A stretch of 64,000 bases of DNA from a virus (IMGVR_UViG_3300037264_006630:120944-184943); one strand, 5' to 3'. Shown: positions 43,176 through 51,662, numbered from the stretch's first letter. Translations and numbers: made by a program. Notes: a model not told the origin generated them from the letters alone.

Positions 43176-44314
43176 GACTTCTTGCAGTGGTCGCAGGTGC
43201 CGGGCTTCTCGACGGGTCCACCGCAGCCGGGACAGAGCGGATCCTTCTGGTCCTTGGCACGGGCCTCGGCGGCCCGCTCGGCAACCCGACTCACCGTGCC
43301 GCGCTTCGCCGGGACGGGTTCCGGCTCGGGCCGCCGAGGTGCTTCGGTGCTGCGCTCGAACGCCTCGCGCATGTCGGCCGGGATGGCGCCGGTATCGGCT
43401 GCCAGAGCCAGGGGGGCGGCCCCCGCCATCGGCGTCCCGTCCTTGGCGTTCTCCACCGTCGTCCGGGTGAGCGGCATGATCACGACCTCCTCTCCGCGGG
43501 CTTCGATGGCATCGCGGAGCTCGTCGGGATCGTAGAAGCCGCCGGTGATGTCGGAGTAGTTGAAGCGCATGGTCTTGGTGCAGGCGCGCCACAGGAGCAT
43601 GACGTCCTCCTGGGTGTTCCACTGGTTCCGCGCCGGGTTCTTGCCCTTGTCGCAGAACCCCATCCGCTTCGCGGCGGCGTGCGTGTAGCTCATCTCGGTG
43701 GGCTCGGACTCGCCGAGGCGGAGCGTGCGCCAGGTCGCGATCTCGTCGGTCGTGACGACCGGCTTGATCCACTTGCAGAACTGCGACCGTCGCACGAGGG
43801 CGAGTTGGGTCTGGGCCGGGACGCAGACCTTGCCCTCGATCACGTAGAGCGCGGCCGACTGCATGATGTTGAGGCCCATCTGCTTGCCGGCCATGAGCAT
43901 GTACATCACGTCGTTGGGACTGCCACGCACGACCTCGGGGACGAACACCGTGTTGGCCAGCCACCGCGCGAAGCGCCACATCTCGTCCCAATTGGTGGGC
44001 TCGAAGCCCATCGGGAGCACCGGAATCATGGGGCGGACGAGCCGGGTCTCTCCGTCCTTGGGGGGCTCGGCTGCACCGCCACCGTTCGCTGCGGCACTGG
44101 CGGGTGCGGTCTTGGCGTCGACTGCTGGCGCATTGGGCGCGTCGCTGGGCGGCGTCTCGGGGTCGGACGGCGGAGGGCGATCGCCATCGCCAGCCGGCAC
44201 CGGCGTCGCCGCGGGAGGGTCGATGACGGCGAGGCCGTCTGAGGTCTTGGTGACGGTGAACCCGGACGCCGCGATGGCGCCGGTGGAGAGCTCGGTCTGG
44301 GTGTTGGGGGGCAT
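43172..44314 (-). CDS. RecT-like single-strand annealing protein
   Basis: 380 residues (ATG 44314; a second ATG 18 bases upstream overlaps the exonuclease gene). After a Pro/Ala-rich N-terminus of about 90 residues, the core (about 110-250) has MAGKQMGLNIMQSAALYVIE, then QTQLALVRRSQ and CTKTMRFNYSDITGGFYDPD, the pattern of RecT-type recombinases in which an aligned helix is followed by an RARA-like region. A four-Cys zinc ribbon closes the C-terminus (CPGCGG, CDHC). It is downstream of a YqaJ exonuclease, the standard recombinase pair. Confidence 0.75.
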   Translation of the reverse strand: MPPNTQTELSTGAIAASGFTVTKTSDGLAVIDPPAATPVPAGDGDRPPPSDPETPPSDAPNAPAVDAKTAPASAAANGGGAAEPPKDGETRLVRPMIPVLPMGFEPTNWDEMWRFARWLANTVFVPEVVRGSPNDVMYMLMAGKQMGLNIMQSAALYVIEGKVCVPAQTQLALVRRSQFCKWIKPVVTTDEIATWRTLRLGESEPTEMSYTHAAAKRMGFCDKGKNPARNQWNTQEDVMLLWRACTKTMRFNYSDITGGFYDPDELRDAIEARGEEVVIMPLTRTTVENAKDGTPMAGAAPLALAADTGAIPADMREAFERSTEAPRRPEPEPVPAKRGTVSRVAERAAEARAKDQKDPLCPGCGGPVEKPGTCDHCKKS

Positions 44315-44319
44315 GGGTC

Positions 44320-45441
44320 TCACTTCTTCCATCGGGCGTGGGGAACGGTGAAGGTACGGCTGGCCTCGCCGAGGTGAGCGGCCTCGTGCCGCTCCCGCTC
44401 GACGGCATTCCAGCCGAGGGCTTGGTAGAGGACGTCGATGGCTTTGCGCCACGAGAGCTTGCCGGCGCGCGTGGCCCACGAGATCGGGCCGAGATGCGTC
44501 TCCGTGCGCTCGTGCTCTCCCATCGCGTCCTTGACGGTCTGGCTCAGGGCCTCGAGCCTGCGGTCCGCGTCCTTGCTGGCGAGCCAAGCGGACTTGAGGT
44601 CTCGCACGATCTCGTCGAGAGCCGGCGACGCCTTGACCACCGAGCCGCCGATCGAGGTCTTGTACTTGCGCCGGAGGTGGCGGTTCCACCCCTCGCTTCC
44701 GTCGGGGCTGGGCTCGATGCCTTTCAGGATGTGCTTGGCCCAGAAGTCCTCACCGATGGTGAGGAGGTCGGCCACGAAGTCCTGGTTGATGGTCCAGGTC
44801 CAGTTGCGGCGGACGTGGGTGTCCATGAGGGCCGCGAGGCTGGCGTGCTTGATTGACCACAGGTCGCCGTACCAACTCGCCTGGATGACCATGCTGGGCG
44901 GCACCGGCTCATCGGCGTCGGGCTCGCGCGAGTAGACCATCGAGCCGTGGTAGCCGTGGGTCTTCACCTCGACGACCCGTGCCCACCAGTCGTGGATGCC
45001 GGGCGGCGTAAACTGGAGGAAGGCGTTGCAGTCGGGGATGTACAGCTCGTCGACCGTCGGGATCTCGAGCCCATCGGCCGACCCGCGCTGCCACTCACGA
45101 CCCTTGCGGCAGACCAGCGGCGGACGCCAGACGGTGACCGGGCCGCCGGGGCGGGGCCAGAACTCCCCGCCCTTGATGTAGAGGTCGCCGAGGATGCGGG
45201 GCTCGAGGTACTGCCCCATCCACAGCCGGTCGGTGTTGTCGCGGCGCGTCTCGGCCCACTCCGGCCGGACGATCGAGTCGTAGACCTCGATGGCGTTCTT
45301 GAACGGGTTCTCGTTGCAGATGGCGCTCATGTCCGATCCGCCGAGCCCGCCCTGCCGTCCTACCAACCACTTCGATCGGTCGGCTTGGTCCGCGATCCAA
45401 ATGAGATCCTCGGCCGCTTTCCGGGCCTGCGCTGCGTCCAT
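44320..45441 (-). CDS. YqaJ-like viral recombinase exonuclease
   Basis: 373 residues from ATG 45441, which sits 7 bases after the -10 box of the divergent leftward promoter. N-terminal GGLGGSDMSAICNENPF (about 29-45) and GQYLEPRILGDLYIKG, then VVEVKTHGY (about 160-168) with the acidic-Lys catalytic signature, and QASWYGDLW, typical of YqaJ/lambda exonuclease PD-(D/E)XK nucleases. It would resect double-strand ends to load the annealing protein. It is the first gene of the leftward unit. Confidence 0.85.
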   Translation of the reverse strand: MDAAQARKAAEDLIWIADQADRSKWLVGRQGGLGGSDMSAICNENPFKNAIEVYDSIVRPEWAETRRDNTDRLWMGQYLEPRILGDLYIKGGEFWPRPGGPVTVWRPPLVCRKGREWQRGSADGLEIPTVDELYIPDCNAFLQFTPPGIHDWWARVVEVKTHGYHGSMVYSREPDADEPVPPSMVIQASWYGDLWSIKHASLAALMDTHVRRNWTWTINQDFVADLLTIGEDFWAKHILKGIEPSPDGSEGWNRHLRRKYKTSIGGSVVKASPALDEIVRDLKSAWLASKDADRRLEALSQTVKDAMGEHERTETHLGPISWATRAGKLSWRKAIDVLYQALGWNAVERERHEAAHLGEASRTFTVPHARWKK

Positions 45442-45448
45442 AAAATTA

Positions 45449-45478
45449 TCCCTACCACGCGCCTCTGACGCCTGTCCA
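45449..45478 (-). promoter_or_regulatory. leftward divergent promoter (exonuclease), leaderless
   Basis: Minus strand: TGGACA (45473-45478), 18-bp spacer, TAGGGA (45449-45454), then 7 bases (TAATTTT) and ATG 45441. It is back-to-back with a rightward promoter, with one inverted-repeat operator between them. Confidence 0.65.
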
Positions 45479-45481
45479 CGG

Positions 45482-45498
45482 TTTCGGGCGACACCCGA
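45482..45498. promoter_or_regulatory. operator O1 between divergent promoters
   Basis: TTTCGGGCGACACCCGA: inverted repeat TCGGG-5-CCCGA. It sits upstream of both -35 boxes at the divide. Two further copies lie at 45933-45949 and 59740-59756 next to other early promoters. Confidence 0.65.
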
Positions 45499-45506
45499 TG
45501 CGGACC

Positions 45507-45535
45507 TTGCCGTGATTGGGCTCGGCCGATAGGGT
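45507..45535 (+). promoter_or_regulatory. rightward divergent early promoter, leaderless
   Basis: TTGCCG (45507-45512), 17-bp spacer, TAGGGT (45530-45535). The GTG start of the first rightward gene follows after 6 bases. Confidence 0.65.
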
Positions 45536-45541
45536 CCCCTC

Positions 45542-45925
45542 GTGACCGAAGCCGCTGGCATGCTTGGTGATCCGCAGCCGGAGGTGCGGCGCATCGGGCG
45601 ACCCGCCGAGCGGGAGATCCCACGAACCCACCTGCACGACTGGATGGGGAGCCAGAAGATCTCGAGCCAAGCCTTCCACCAGAAGTGCGCGGACATCGCC
45701 GTCTCGCGGAAGATCTCGGTGGAGTTCGTCCCCACGAAGAGCTCGGTCGATGACATGAAGGTGGCCCGGTTCTACCCCTCTCTCGTGGTCGCGTATCTCA
45801 TCGAGATTGCGACCGGCGGCGACATCGGGTTGAAGCAGTGGGCGGACGACATCAAGCGGCACGGGACCCGGCACGGCAAGCGGCATACCAGCCGGGCCAG
45901 CACGCGCGCCGGAAGCACGGCGTAA
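45542..45925 (+). CDS. hypothetical early protein
   Basis: 127 residues from GTG 45542, 6 bases after the -10 box. The middle is alpha/beta with HLHDWMGSQKISSQAFHQKC and a helix (YPSLVVAYLIEIATGGDIG); the C-terminal 25 residues are basic and His-rich (RHGTRHGKRHTSRASTRAG). As the first gene of the rightward operon it may be a regulator. No family is recognised. Confidence 0.65.
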   Translation: MTEAAGMLGDPQPEVRRIGRPAEREIPRTHLHDWMGSQKISSQAFHQKCADIAVSRKISVEFVPTKSSVDDMKVARFYPSLVVAYLIEIATGGDIGLKQWADDIKRHGTRHGKRHTSRASTRAGSTA

Positions 45926-45932
45926 GGGATAC

Positions 45933-45985
45933 GGTTTCGGGCAACACCCGAATCGTTTGACGGCTGACGCGGGCTCGTGTTAGTC
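45933..45985 (+). promoter_or_regulatory. operator O2 and promoter of replication initiator
   Basis: TTTCGGGCAACACCCGA (45933-45949) matches O1. TTGACG follows (45955-45960) with a 19-bp spacer and TTAGTC (45980-45985). The initiator ATG at 45996 leaves only a few leader bases. The -10 is poor, so activation or weak expression is possible. Confidence 0.45.
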
Positions 45986-45995
45986 GAATGGGGGA

Positions 45996-47165
45996 ATGCA
46001 TGGCGTCCCACACGACCGGTGGCCTCTATTGGCCGTCGGGTCCTGGCTGTGGTCGCTCGAGCATTCCCACCTCCGCGTGTACCTCGCCCTCACCTCCCTC
46101 GCCGCCCCCGAGCCGATCGTGGTTCGCGTCCCCGTTTGGGGCGAGGTAAGCCTGCGTCGGGGCGACGTTCTCACCACCCTGGACCGCCTTGCTGGAGCGG
46201 CCAAGGTGACCAAGGCTGTCGTGCGCAGCGCCCTCAAGGCCCTCGCCGCCGGCCCGCAGCGCGACGGTCGCGACCCCGCGATCGTGGTGGACCCTCGCCT
46301 GCGAGGATTCACCATCATCGCCGTGTGCAGCACAGCAAGCAGCACAGGGTCCAGCACAGCCGATAGCACAGCGGCGGCGGCGGGAACCGCGAGCAATGTC
46401 GAGCAGATGCCGGCCCCGGCCAACCTCGAAGAGCACAGCAAGCAGCACAGGGTCCAGCACAGCGAGCAGCACAGCGCCGCCTCCGACAGCACAGCGAACA
46501 GCACAGGCAATCGCACAGCCACTACCACGGAAATGACGAGCAGCCGCATTGAGTTGCCAGTCTCGTCTGACGTGGGACAGCACAGCGAACAGCACAGGCA
46601 ATCGCACAGCCACCCCCCTGGGGATGGGTCTGGCACGCAACCTGCTCTCTTCTCAGATCCGGATCAGGTTCCGGGAGACTCCGGATCTCCGGAGATCTAT
46701 CGAACTATTGTCGGCGATTCCGAGGCTGACACCTACATCCTCCCCTCCCCCGAAAGCCTCTCGGCCGAGGAGACCCCCGAGACGCGCACCAAGGCGTCGC
46801 GGATCAGCCCCCAGGCGTGGAAGGCCGCCGACTACCTGCGCGCCAAGATCCTGGACGAGAACCCCGAGGCCGCCATCGGCAAGCGGCCGTGGTCGGCGCA
46901 CAAGCAGACCGGCCTCCGGCTGGCCTGGGCCGAGGAGTTCCGCACCATGAAAGAGCGCGACGGGCGCCGCTTCGAGGACGCCAAGACGCTCATGGACTGG
47001 CTGTTCGGTGGCCAGTTGAGCGAGTTCAAGTACGTGGTCCACAGCCCGTCGGCACTCCGAGCGAAGTGGGACCGCATCGTCTTGGCACGGAAGAAGGAGG
47101 CGGCACCGAAGACGGCACCGCCGAAGCCGTCGTCAGTGATGCCTCGCAAGACGGAGGCGCTCTGA
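45996..47165 (+). CDS. replication initiator with internal iterons
   Basis: 389 residues. The N-terminal 110 residues form a winged helix-turn-helix (LRVYLALTSLAAPEPIVVRV, then AKVTKAVVRSALKALAAG). The middle (about 110-205) is low complexity because it encodes 12-bp-spaced iterons. A C-terminal helical domain (about 265-370, WSAHKQTGLRLAWAEEFRT) follows. Layout and position before DnaB match lambda O/P22-like initiators that carry the origin inside the gene. The start codon is TGATG-free and preceded by GGGGGA. Confidence 0.7.
   Translation: MHGVPHDRWPLLAVGSWLWSLEHSHLRVYLALTSLAAPEPIVVRVPVWGEVSLRRGDVLTTLDRLAGAAKVTKAVVRSALKALAAGPQRDGRDPAIVVDPRLRGFTIIAVCSTASSTGSSTADSTAAAAGTASNVEQMPAPANLEEHSKQHRVQHSEQHSAASDSTANSTGNRTATTTEMTSSRIELPVSSDVGQHSEQHRQSHSHPPGDGSGTQPALFSDPDQVPGDSGSPEIYRTIVGDSEADTYILPSPESLSAEETPETRTKASRISPQAWKAADYLRAKILDENPEAAIGKRPWSAHKQTGLRLAWAEEFRTMKERDGRRFEDAKTLMDWLFGGQLSEFKYVVHSPSALRAKWDRIVLARKKEAAPKTAPPKPSSVMPRKTEAL
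46329..46609 (+). repeat. iteron array, putative replication origin
   Basis: 14 copies of AGCACAG (two read CGCACAG) at a 12-bp period in four groups: 46329-46371, 46432-46474, 46488-46518 and 46579-46609. The spacers repeat too (CAAGC, GGTCC, CGAAC, GCAAT). The copies are translated in different frames within the initiator (STASSTGSST in one group, HSKQHRVQHS in another), so the DNA, not the peptide, is conserved. A 7-bp inverted repeat (CTCCGGA-TC-TCCGGAG, 46679-46694) lies downstream. Confidence 0.75.
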
Positions 47166-48604
47166 TGCGGATGCGCGAGCCCAAGCCAGGACGGGTCCTG
47201 CCCCACAACCTCGACGCCGAAGCCTCGGTGCTCGGCGGCATCCTCTTGCGCAACGAAGCTCTCAGGATGCTCGACACGCTCGAGGTCGAGGACTTCTACA
47301 GCCCGAAGCACCAGGCCGTGTTCGCGGCAATGCGCAACCTCGAAGCCACGGCGGTCCCGATCGACCCGGTCACCGTGGACGAGGAGCTCCAGCGGCAGAG
47401 CAAGAGCGCCGCGGTGGGTGGCCTCGGCTTCATCGGCGAGCTCGCGCTGCGCGTGCCGTCGGTCGACAACGTCCTCCACTACGCCGCCATCGTCCAGAAG
47501 CATCGCAAGACGGTGCTCCTGATCAAGGCCCTAGCCGAGTGCATGGAGAACTGCTACGACGCGCACGGTGACTTGAACGAGGACGAGGACTGGCAGGGCG
47601 ACGAGGCTGTGCGTCGATCCCACGCCAAGCTGATGTCCCTCGCTGGCAAGCAGAGCGACGGCGCGCGCACGGTCGGGCAGTTGATGCGGGCGGAGATGAA
47701 GGCGGTCTACGAAGACCTCCAGTCGATGGAGGCCAACCAGGGCTTCATCGTGGGCGTGCCATTCGGCATCACATCGATCGACAAGAAGATCGGCGGCCAG
47801 CCCATCGGCGTCGTCACCGCCATCTACGGCGGCAGTGGCCACGGCAAGAGCACCATCCTGGGTGCTGGCGCCGCCGCGGCGTCTGCGGCCGACGTACTGG
47901 CCTACGTCTTCTCGTGCGAGGACGCGAGCGAGTTCTGGGGCGCGCGCTCACTGGCGCAGGAGTCCGGGGTCCAGACCCAGCAAATCGTCGCTCGCACCCT
48001 CACCCGCGACGACCTGGCCCGCTTGAACCACGCGCTCCTGCGCGCCGACATGCGCCGCGAGCAGGTCATCCCGTCGGCGGGCTGGACCATCGACGACATC
48101 ATCAGCGATGCGCTGGCGCGGCGGTACCGCGACCAGGCCATCCTCGGCGGCAAGAAGCGCCGCGCCGCGCTCTACCTCGACTACCTCCAGGTGGTCCGGA
48201 TCTCGGCGCAGTTCACGCCCAAGGAGCGCACGCAGGCGATCGCGTACATGCTCGACCGTCTCCAGTGGCTGGCGCAGGGCGCGGGTTCCACCGATCGCGA
48301 AGATCGCTGGGCGGTGATGGTCGCGTCCCAGGTGAAGCCCGAGGTGAGCAAGGAGCGGCGGGCGCCGTCGCTCGAGGATTGGGTCGACAGCGCGTCGATC
48401 AAGACCGTGCCGAAGCTCATCTTCGGCTTCGACCGCCCGGCCACCTACGACCCGCAGGCCGATCCCAAGCGGGGCAAACTCACCTGCCTCAAGCGCAGCC
48501 AGGGCAATGCCGAGATCCACGCCGACGTGGAGATCGACCTCTCCGTCCACAGCGTGTGGGACATCAACGACCCGTCGCCGCCGCAGTTCGGGAGGCTCCT
48601 GTGA
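47165..48604 (+). CDS. replicative DNA helicase, DnaB family
   Basis: 479 residues, TGATG-coupled to the initiator. N-terminal helical domain with PHNLDAEASVLGGILLRNEA (about 14-33), linker, then RecA-like domain with Walker A GGSGHGKST (residues 222-230), Walker B-like LYLDYLQVV, and the DnaB H4 region (AQFTPKERTQAIAYMLDRLQ). It should unwind the origin after recruitment by the initiator. Complete. Confidence 0.9.
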   Translation: MRMREPKPGRVLPHNLDAEASVLGGILLRNEALRMLDTLEVEDFYSPKHQAVFAAMRNLEATAVPIDPVTVDEELQRQSKSAAVGGLGFIGELALRVPSVDNVLHYAAIVQKHRKTVLLIKALAECMENCYDAHGDLNEDEDWQGDEAVRRSHAKLMSLAGKQSDGARTVGQLMRAEMKAVYEDLQSMEANQGFIVGVPFGITSIDKKIGGQPIGVVTAIYGGSGHGKSTILGAGAAAASAADVLAYVFSCEDASEFWGARSLAQESGVQTQQIVARTLTRDDLARLNHALLRADMRREQVIPSAGWTIDDIISDALARRYRDQAILGGKKRRAALYLDYLQVVRISAQFTPKERTQAIAYMLDRLQWLAQGAGSTDREDRWAVMVASQVKPEVSKERRAPSLEDWVDSASIKTVPKLIFGFDRPATYDPQADPKRGKLTCLKRSQGNAEIHADVEIDLSVHSVWDINDPSPPQFGRLL

Positions 48605-49404
48605 CCCTCGACTACTCCATCGACACCGGCGACTACCTGGCGATCGCACCGTCCATCCCGAGCCGCTCGTTCGATCACGTCTTCAAGGACTCGCCCTACT
48701 CGAATCGCACCCACGACAACTACCGACAGGGCGGTGGTGACGAGAAGCGCCGCGGCGTGCGCCAGGCCGTCTCGACCGGACGCGACCTGGCCTACTCCGC
48801 GCTCACCCCGGCTCACCGCCGGCAGTGGGCCTACGAGTCGGCGCGCATCGCGCGGCGCTGGGTGCTCGCCTTCACCGATGACGCTGGCATCGACGGCTGG
48901 AAGACGGACTTCGAGGCGGCGGGCCTCATCTACGTCCGGCTGCTCGTCTGGGTGCGGGGCGCCGAGGACATCGATCAGGAGACGGTGACCACCGCGGTCC
49001 GCGGCCGGAAGGGGGCACCGCAGTTCACGGGCGATCGTCCAGCTCAGGGCTGCGAGTTCATGGTCCTCTGCCACACCGCCGACACCCCGATGCGGTGGAA
49101 CGGCCGCGGCGCACGCACGGACGGCACTGGCGGCAAGACTGGCGGGGGCTCCGTCTACTTCGCCGACATCGCCAGCGAGGAGCGGCTGTGCGGTGCCGAC
49201 GGCAAGTCGATCGACGGGCAGAAGCCACTGGGGTTGATCTCCGAGCTCATGCGCGACCTGACCAATCCGGGCGACAGCATCCTCGATCCGTTCGTGGGCT
49301 CAGGCACGCTGGTGCGTGCCGCGATCAACGAAGGCCGCAGCGCGCGCGGCATCGAGATCAACCCCGGCCGCGCCGCCGCCGCGCGCGCGAGGTGCAAGCT
49401 GTGA
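48601..49404 (+). CDS. N-type DNA methyltransferase (beta-class layout)
   Basis: 267 residues from GTG 48601 (GTGA overlap). The catalytic motif IV DSPYS (residues 30-34, a variant of DPPY) comes before motif I LDPFVGSGT (228-236), the beta-class order for N4-cytosine or N6-adenine methyltransferases. The variable part between them would recognise DNA. An orphan phage methyltransferase that protects DNA is likely; the target is not readable from sequence. Confidence 0.8.
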   Translation: MTLDYSIDTGDYLAIAPSIPSRSFDHVFKDSPYSNRTHDNYRQGGGDEKRRGVRQAVSTGRDLAYSALTPAHRRQWAYESARIARRWVLAFTDDAGIDGWKTDFEAAGLIYVRLLVWVRGAEDIDQETVTTAVRGRKGAPQFTGDRPAQGCEFMVLCHTADTPMRWNGRGARTDGTGGKTGGGSVYFADIASEERLCGADGKSIDGQKPLGLISELMRDLTNPGDSILDPFVGSGTLVRAAINEGRSARGIEINPGRAAAARARCKL

Positions 49405-49601
49405 CCCTCGGCGACGTGTACCTGGCCCTGGCGATCGTGCTCGTCGCGAGCACAGTGGTCATCCCGGGCCTGGCCACGCTCGCCATCCGCGCCTACCGGC
49501 GCCACCAGATTTCGGGGCCGATCGAACCGGTCGATCTCACCGGGCTGCCAAGGCAGTCCATCCCCCAGGCACGGTCGCGCCGCCGTGCTCGGTTCCTCTG
49601 A
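49401..49601 (+). CDS. small single-pass membrane protein
   Basis: 66 residues from GTG 49401 in a GTGA overlap. A transmembrane helix covers about residues 5-28 (VYLALAIVLVASTVVIPGLA) followed by a basic cytoplasmic tail (RRRARFL end). No family is recognised. It lies between methyltransferase and RusA-region genes. Confidence 0.6.
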   Translation: MTLGDVYLALAIVLVASTVVIPGLATLAIRAYRRHQISGPIEPVDLTGLPRQSIPQARSRRRARFL

Positions 49602-49619
49602 GGGCGCAGGAGACAGATC

Positions 49620-49979
49620 ATGGCACGCAAGAAGAGTGGACCCGCCGCGGTCCAGACCCAGGTCCCCGGCACCGAGCGCCACTCGATCGAAAAGATCGAC
49701 GAAGCGGCGGTGGAGTACGTCACCCACCGCGACGCCCGAATGGCCGCCGCCGAGTTGGAGAAGGCGGCGAAGAAGCGGCTCCACGCGCAGGTGGAGGCGC
49801 ACAAGGACGAGCTCACCAAGCGGGAGAACGGCGAGGTCGTCTACCGATTCGAGCCGGCCGACGGCAGCACGCTCGAGGTGCTGCTCAAGCCGGTGAACGT
49901 GAAGCTCACCGTGCGGAAGGTCGACCCCGAGTCGATGCCCGGGTCGAGCGGCGACGAAGAGAAGCCCACGGAGGACTGA
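49620..49979 (+). CDS. hypothetical helical protein
   Basis: 119 residues; ATG preceded by AGGAGA. Central coiled coil (ARMAAAELEKAAKKRLHAQV), then a beta region and an acidic C-terminus. No family is recognised. It overlaps the RusA gene as TGATG. Confidence 0.6.
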   Translation: MARKKSGPAAVQTQVPGTERHSIEKIDEAAVEYVTHRDARMAAAELEKAAKKRLHAQVEAHKDELTKRENGEVVYRFEPADGSTLEVLLKPVNVKLTVRKVDPESMPGSSGDEEKPTED

Positions 49980-50644
49980 TGTTCGAGTTCGTCGTCCAGG
50001 GCGATCCGGTCCCGCAGGGATCGATGACCGCCATCCCGTTCCACATGCCGTGTCCGCAGTGCGCCGAGAAGAAGCGCTACTGCGGCAGGGCGAAGATCTG
50101 CATCCTGCCCGCGGGCGAGGTGCTGGGACGGCAACTCCGCGCGAACATCATCCACGACAACTCCGGCGAGTTGAAGACGTGGCGCTCGATGATCGCCCTG
50201 GAGGCGAAGCTCGCGTTCAACCGGGCCGGGATGATGGCGCGCCCCGTCTTCCCGGAGGGCACCGGCGTCGTGGTGGGGTGCGTGTTTTTCCTCAAGCGCC
50301 CACAAGGTCACCTGACCTCGAAGGGCGTGCTCTCGGCGGATGGCTTGCGCAACCCGACGCCGTGCAAGAAGCCGGACGCCGACAAGCTACTCCGCGGCGC
50401 GGTCGATGCGATGAGCGCTTCTACGAGTGCCGACATCGGCGGCGAGATCTATCACGACGACAACCAAGTCCTGTCGCCGTGGCCGTGGAAGACCTGGGCG
50501 CCGCTCACCGCGCGCACCGGCCACACCGTCATCGTCATCGAGCGCGCCGACCCGTCCGACATCGCTGCCATCGCGAAGGTCAGCGCGCGCCTCATCGAGA
50601 TCGTCCGCGCGTCGCGGCCGTCCACCGGGGAGCTGTTCGGATGA
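49979..50644 (+). CDS. RusA-like Holliday junction resolvase
   Basis: 221 residues from ATG 49979. N-terminal VQGDPVPQGSM, the PCKKPDADKLLRGAVDAM stretch and the YHDDNQV motif provide the Asp residues conserved in RusA (catalytic metal site). The family works as a dimer that cuts four-way junctions made during phage recombination. An insert with CPQC and further Cys (about 24-40) is extra and may bind zinc. Confidence 0.8.
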   Translation: MFEFVVQGDPVPQGSMTAIPFHMPCPQCAEKKRYCGRAKICILPAGEVLGRQLRANIIHDNSGELKTWRSMIALEAKLAFNRAGMMARPVFPEGTGVVVGCVFFLKRPQGHLTSKGVLSADGLRNPTPCKKPDADKLLRGAVDAMSASTSADIGGEIYHDDNQVLSPWPWKTWAPLTARTGHTVIVIERADPSDIAAIAKVSARLIEIVRASRPSTGELFG

Positions 50645-51282
50645 CCCGGAAGTTGCGCGTCCGCGGCGGCGTCATCGACACCCTGGGCAACCTCGGCGAG
50701 AACCTCGAGATGGTTGGCGCCGCCATCGCCGTGGTGATCTTGAGCCCGAAGATCCGGCGCGACTGCAAGGACATGCCGCGGCCGTGCTGGAAGGTCGGAT
50801 GCCGTTCGAACATGATCCTCGACGTGACCGAGAACGGCGCCATCATGCTCAACAGCGGGCTGTCCGACGACGACCGCGGCGAGGGCGCCGCGCGCATCCT
50901 GGGCGACGACGTGTCCGACGAGGAGTTCTACGCGCAGGTCGATCAGGTGCTCGACTGGTGGGTGTACCGCACCGACAAGGCCCGCCGCCTCGGCACCCGC
51001 CAGCCGCAGTCCTGTCTGGAGGACGTGATCGACGCGATGCAGGGCGATGAGATGCTGCTCGAGGACGTGGGCGCGGTCATGCACATCACGCGCGAGCGGG
51101 CGCGGCAGATCGAAGAAGCCGCCCTCCTCGCACTCACGAAGTCCGGAGACCGCATCAAGAAGCTCCTGGGTGGCAGCTTCGCGCGTCGGCTGTTCCACCG
51201 CCTCACCTCCCCGCAGGTTCTGCCTCAGGGGCCGCCCGTTCCGCTCGTCAAGATCCGCCGCCGCAAGGAGCCCACCGCATGA
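50641..51282 (+). CDS. sigma-70 region-4-like DNA-binding protein
   Basis: 213 residues, ATGA-coupled to RusA. A central Cys segment (PRPCWKVGCRSNMILDV) precedes a helix-turn-helix (about 145-170, LLEDVGAVMHITRERARQIE) that matches the sigma-70 region 4 recognition motif (VTRERIRQIE in sigma70). No region 2 is present, so it cannot be a full sigma factor; it may steer host RNA polymerase to the phage early or late promoters. Similar Cys-plus-region-4 proteins occur in Myxococcota, as I recall. Confidence 0.7.
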   Translation: MTRKLRVRGGVIDTLGNLGENLEMVGAAIAVVILSPKIRRDCKDMPRPCWKVGCRSNMILDVTENGAIMLNSGLSDDDRGEGAARILGDDVSDEEFYAQVDQVLDWWVYRTDKARRLGTRQPQSCLEDVIDAMQGDEMLLEDVGAVMHITRERARQIEEAALLALTKSGDRIKKLLGGSFARRLFHRLTSPQVLPQGPPVPLVKIRRRKEPTA

Positions 51283-51662
51283 ACCCTGACAACCGCACCG
51301 AGCGCAGCCGTGCGATCGAGCGCGCGCTCCGAGCTGGCAAAAGCATCGCTGATGCCGCGCGCGCGGTCGACCCGCCGGCCCTTCACCAGGAGGTCTACCG
51401 CGTGCGGCGCGACCACTGCACCGACATGGAGTTCGCTCGCGCGCCACGGCCCACTGGCGACAACTACAAGCTGATCGTCACCATGATGAAGGAAGCCGCC
51501 ACCAGGGGCATGACCCCCGTCTTCGCCGACCTCGCGCGCGTGTGTTCGCCCGCGCTCACTCGCGCGCGTGTCGTCCAGATCGTCGAGAACGCCCGCCGTC
51601 GCGGCGACCTCCCACCCGCCCCCGTGCCAGCACCGCCACCCGCCCCCGAGCCGCCGCCGTGA
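51279..51662 (+). CDS. helix-turn-helix-like regulator candidate
   Basis: 127 residues, ATGA-coupled. The first 50 residues (RAIERALRAGKSIADAARAV) and the part around 70-105 look like small helical bundles with HTH spacing; the C-terminal 20 residues are Pro/Ala repeats. No family is recognised; DNA binding is an inference. Confidence 0.5.
   Translation: MNPDNRTERSRAIERALRAGKSIADAARAVDPPALHQEVYRVRRDHCTDMEFARAPRPTGDNYKLIVTMMKEAATRGMTPVFADLARVCSPALTRARVVQIVENARRRGDLPPAPVPAPPPAPEPPP

Noticed and set aside
41697-44408. An apparent 903-residue leftward protein
   Set aside because: Only the C-terminal half (from 43175) is the helicase; the rest is the frame shadow of the RecT-like gene, and a GTGA overlap marks the true start.
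46329-46609. CRISPR-like or simple protein repeat
   Set aside because: Repeats are 7 bp with 5-bp spacers, too short for CRISPR, and the same DNA is translated in different frames, so iterons fit better.
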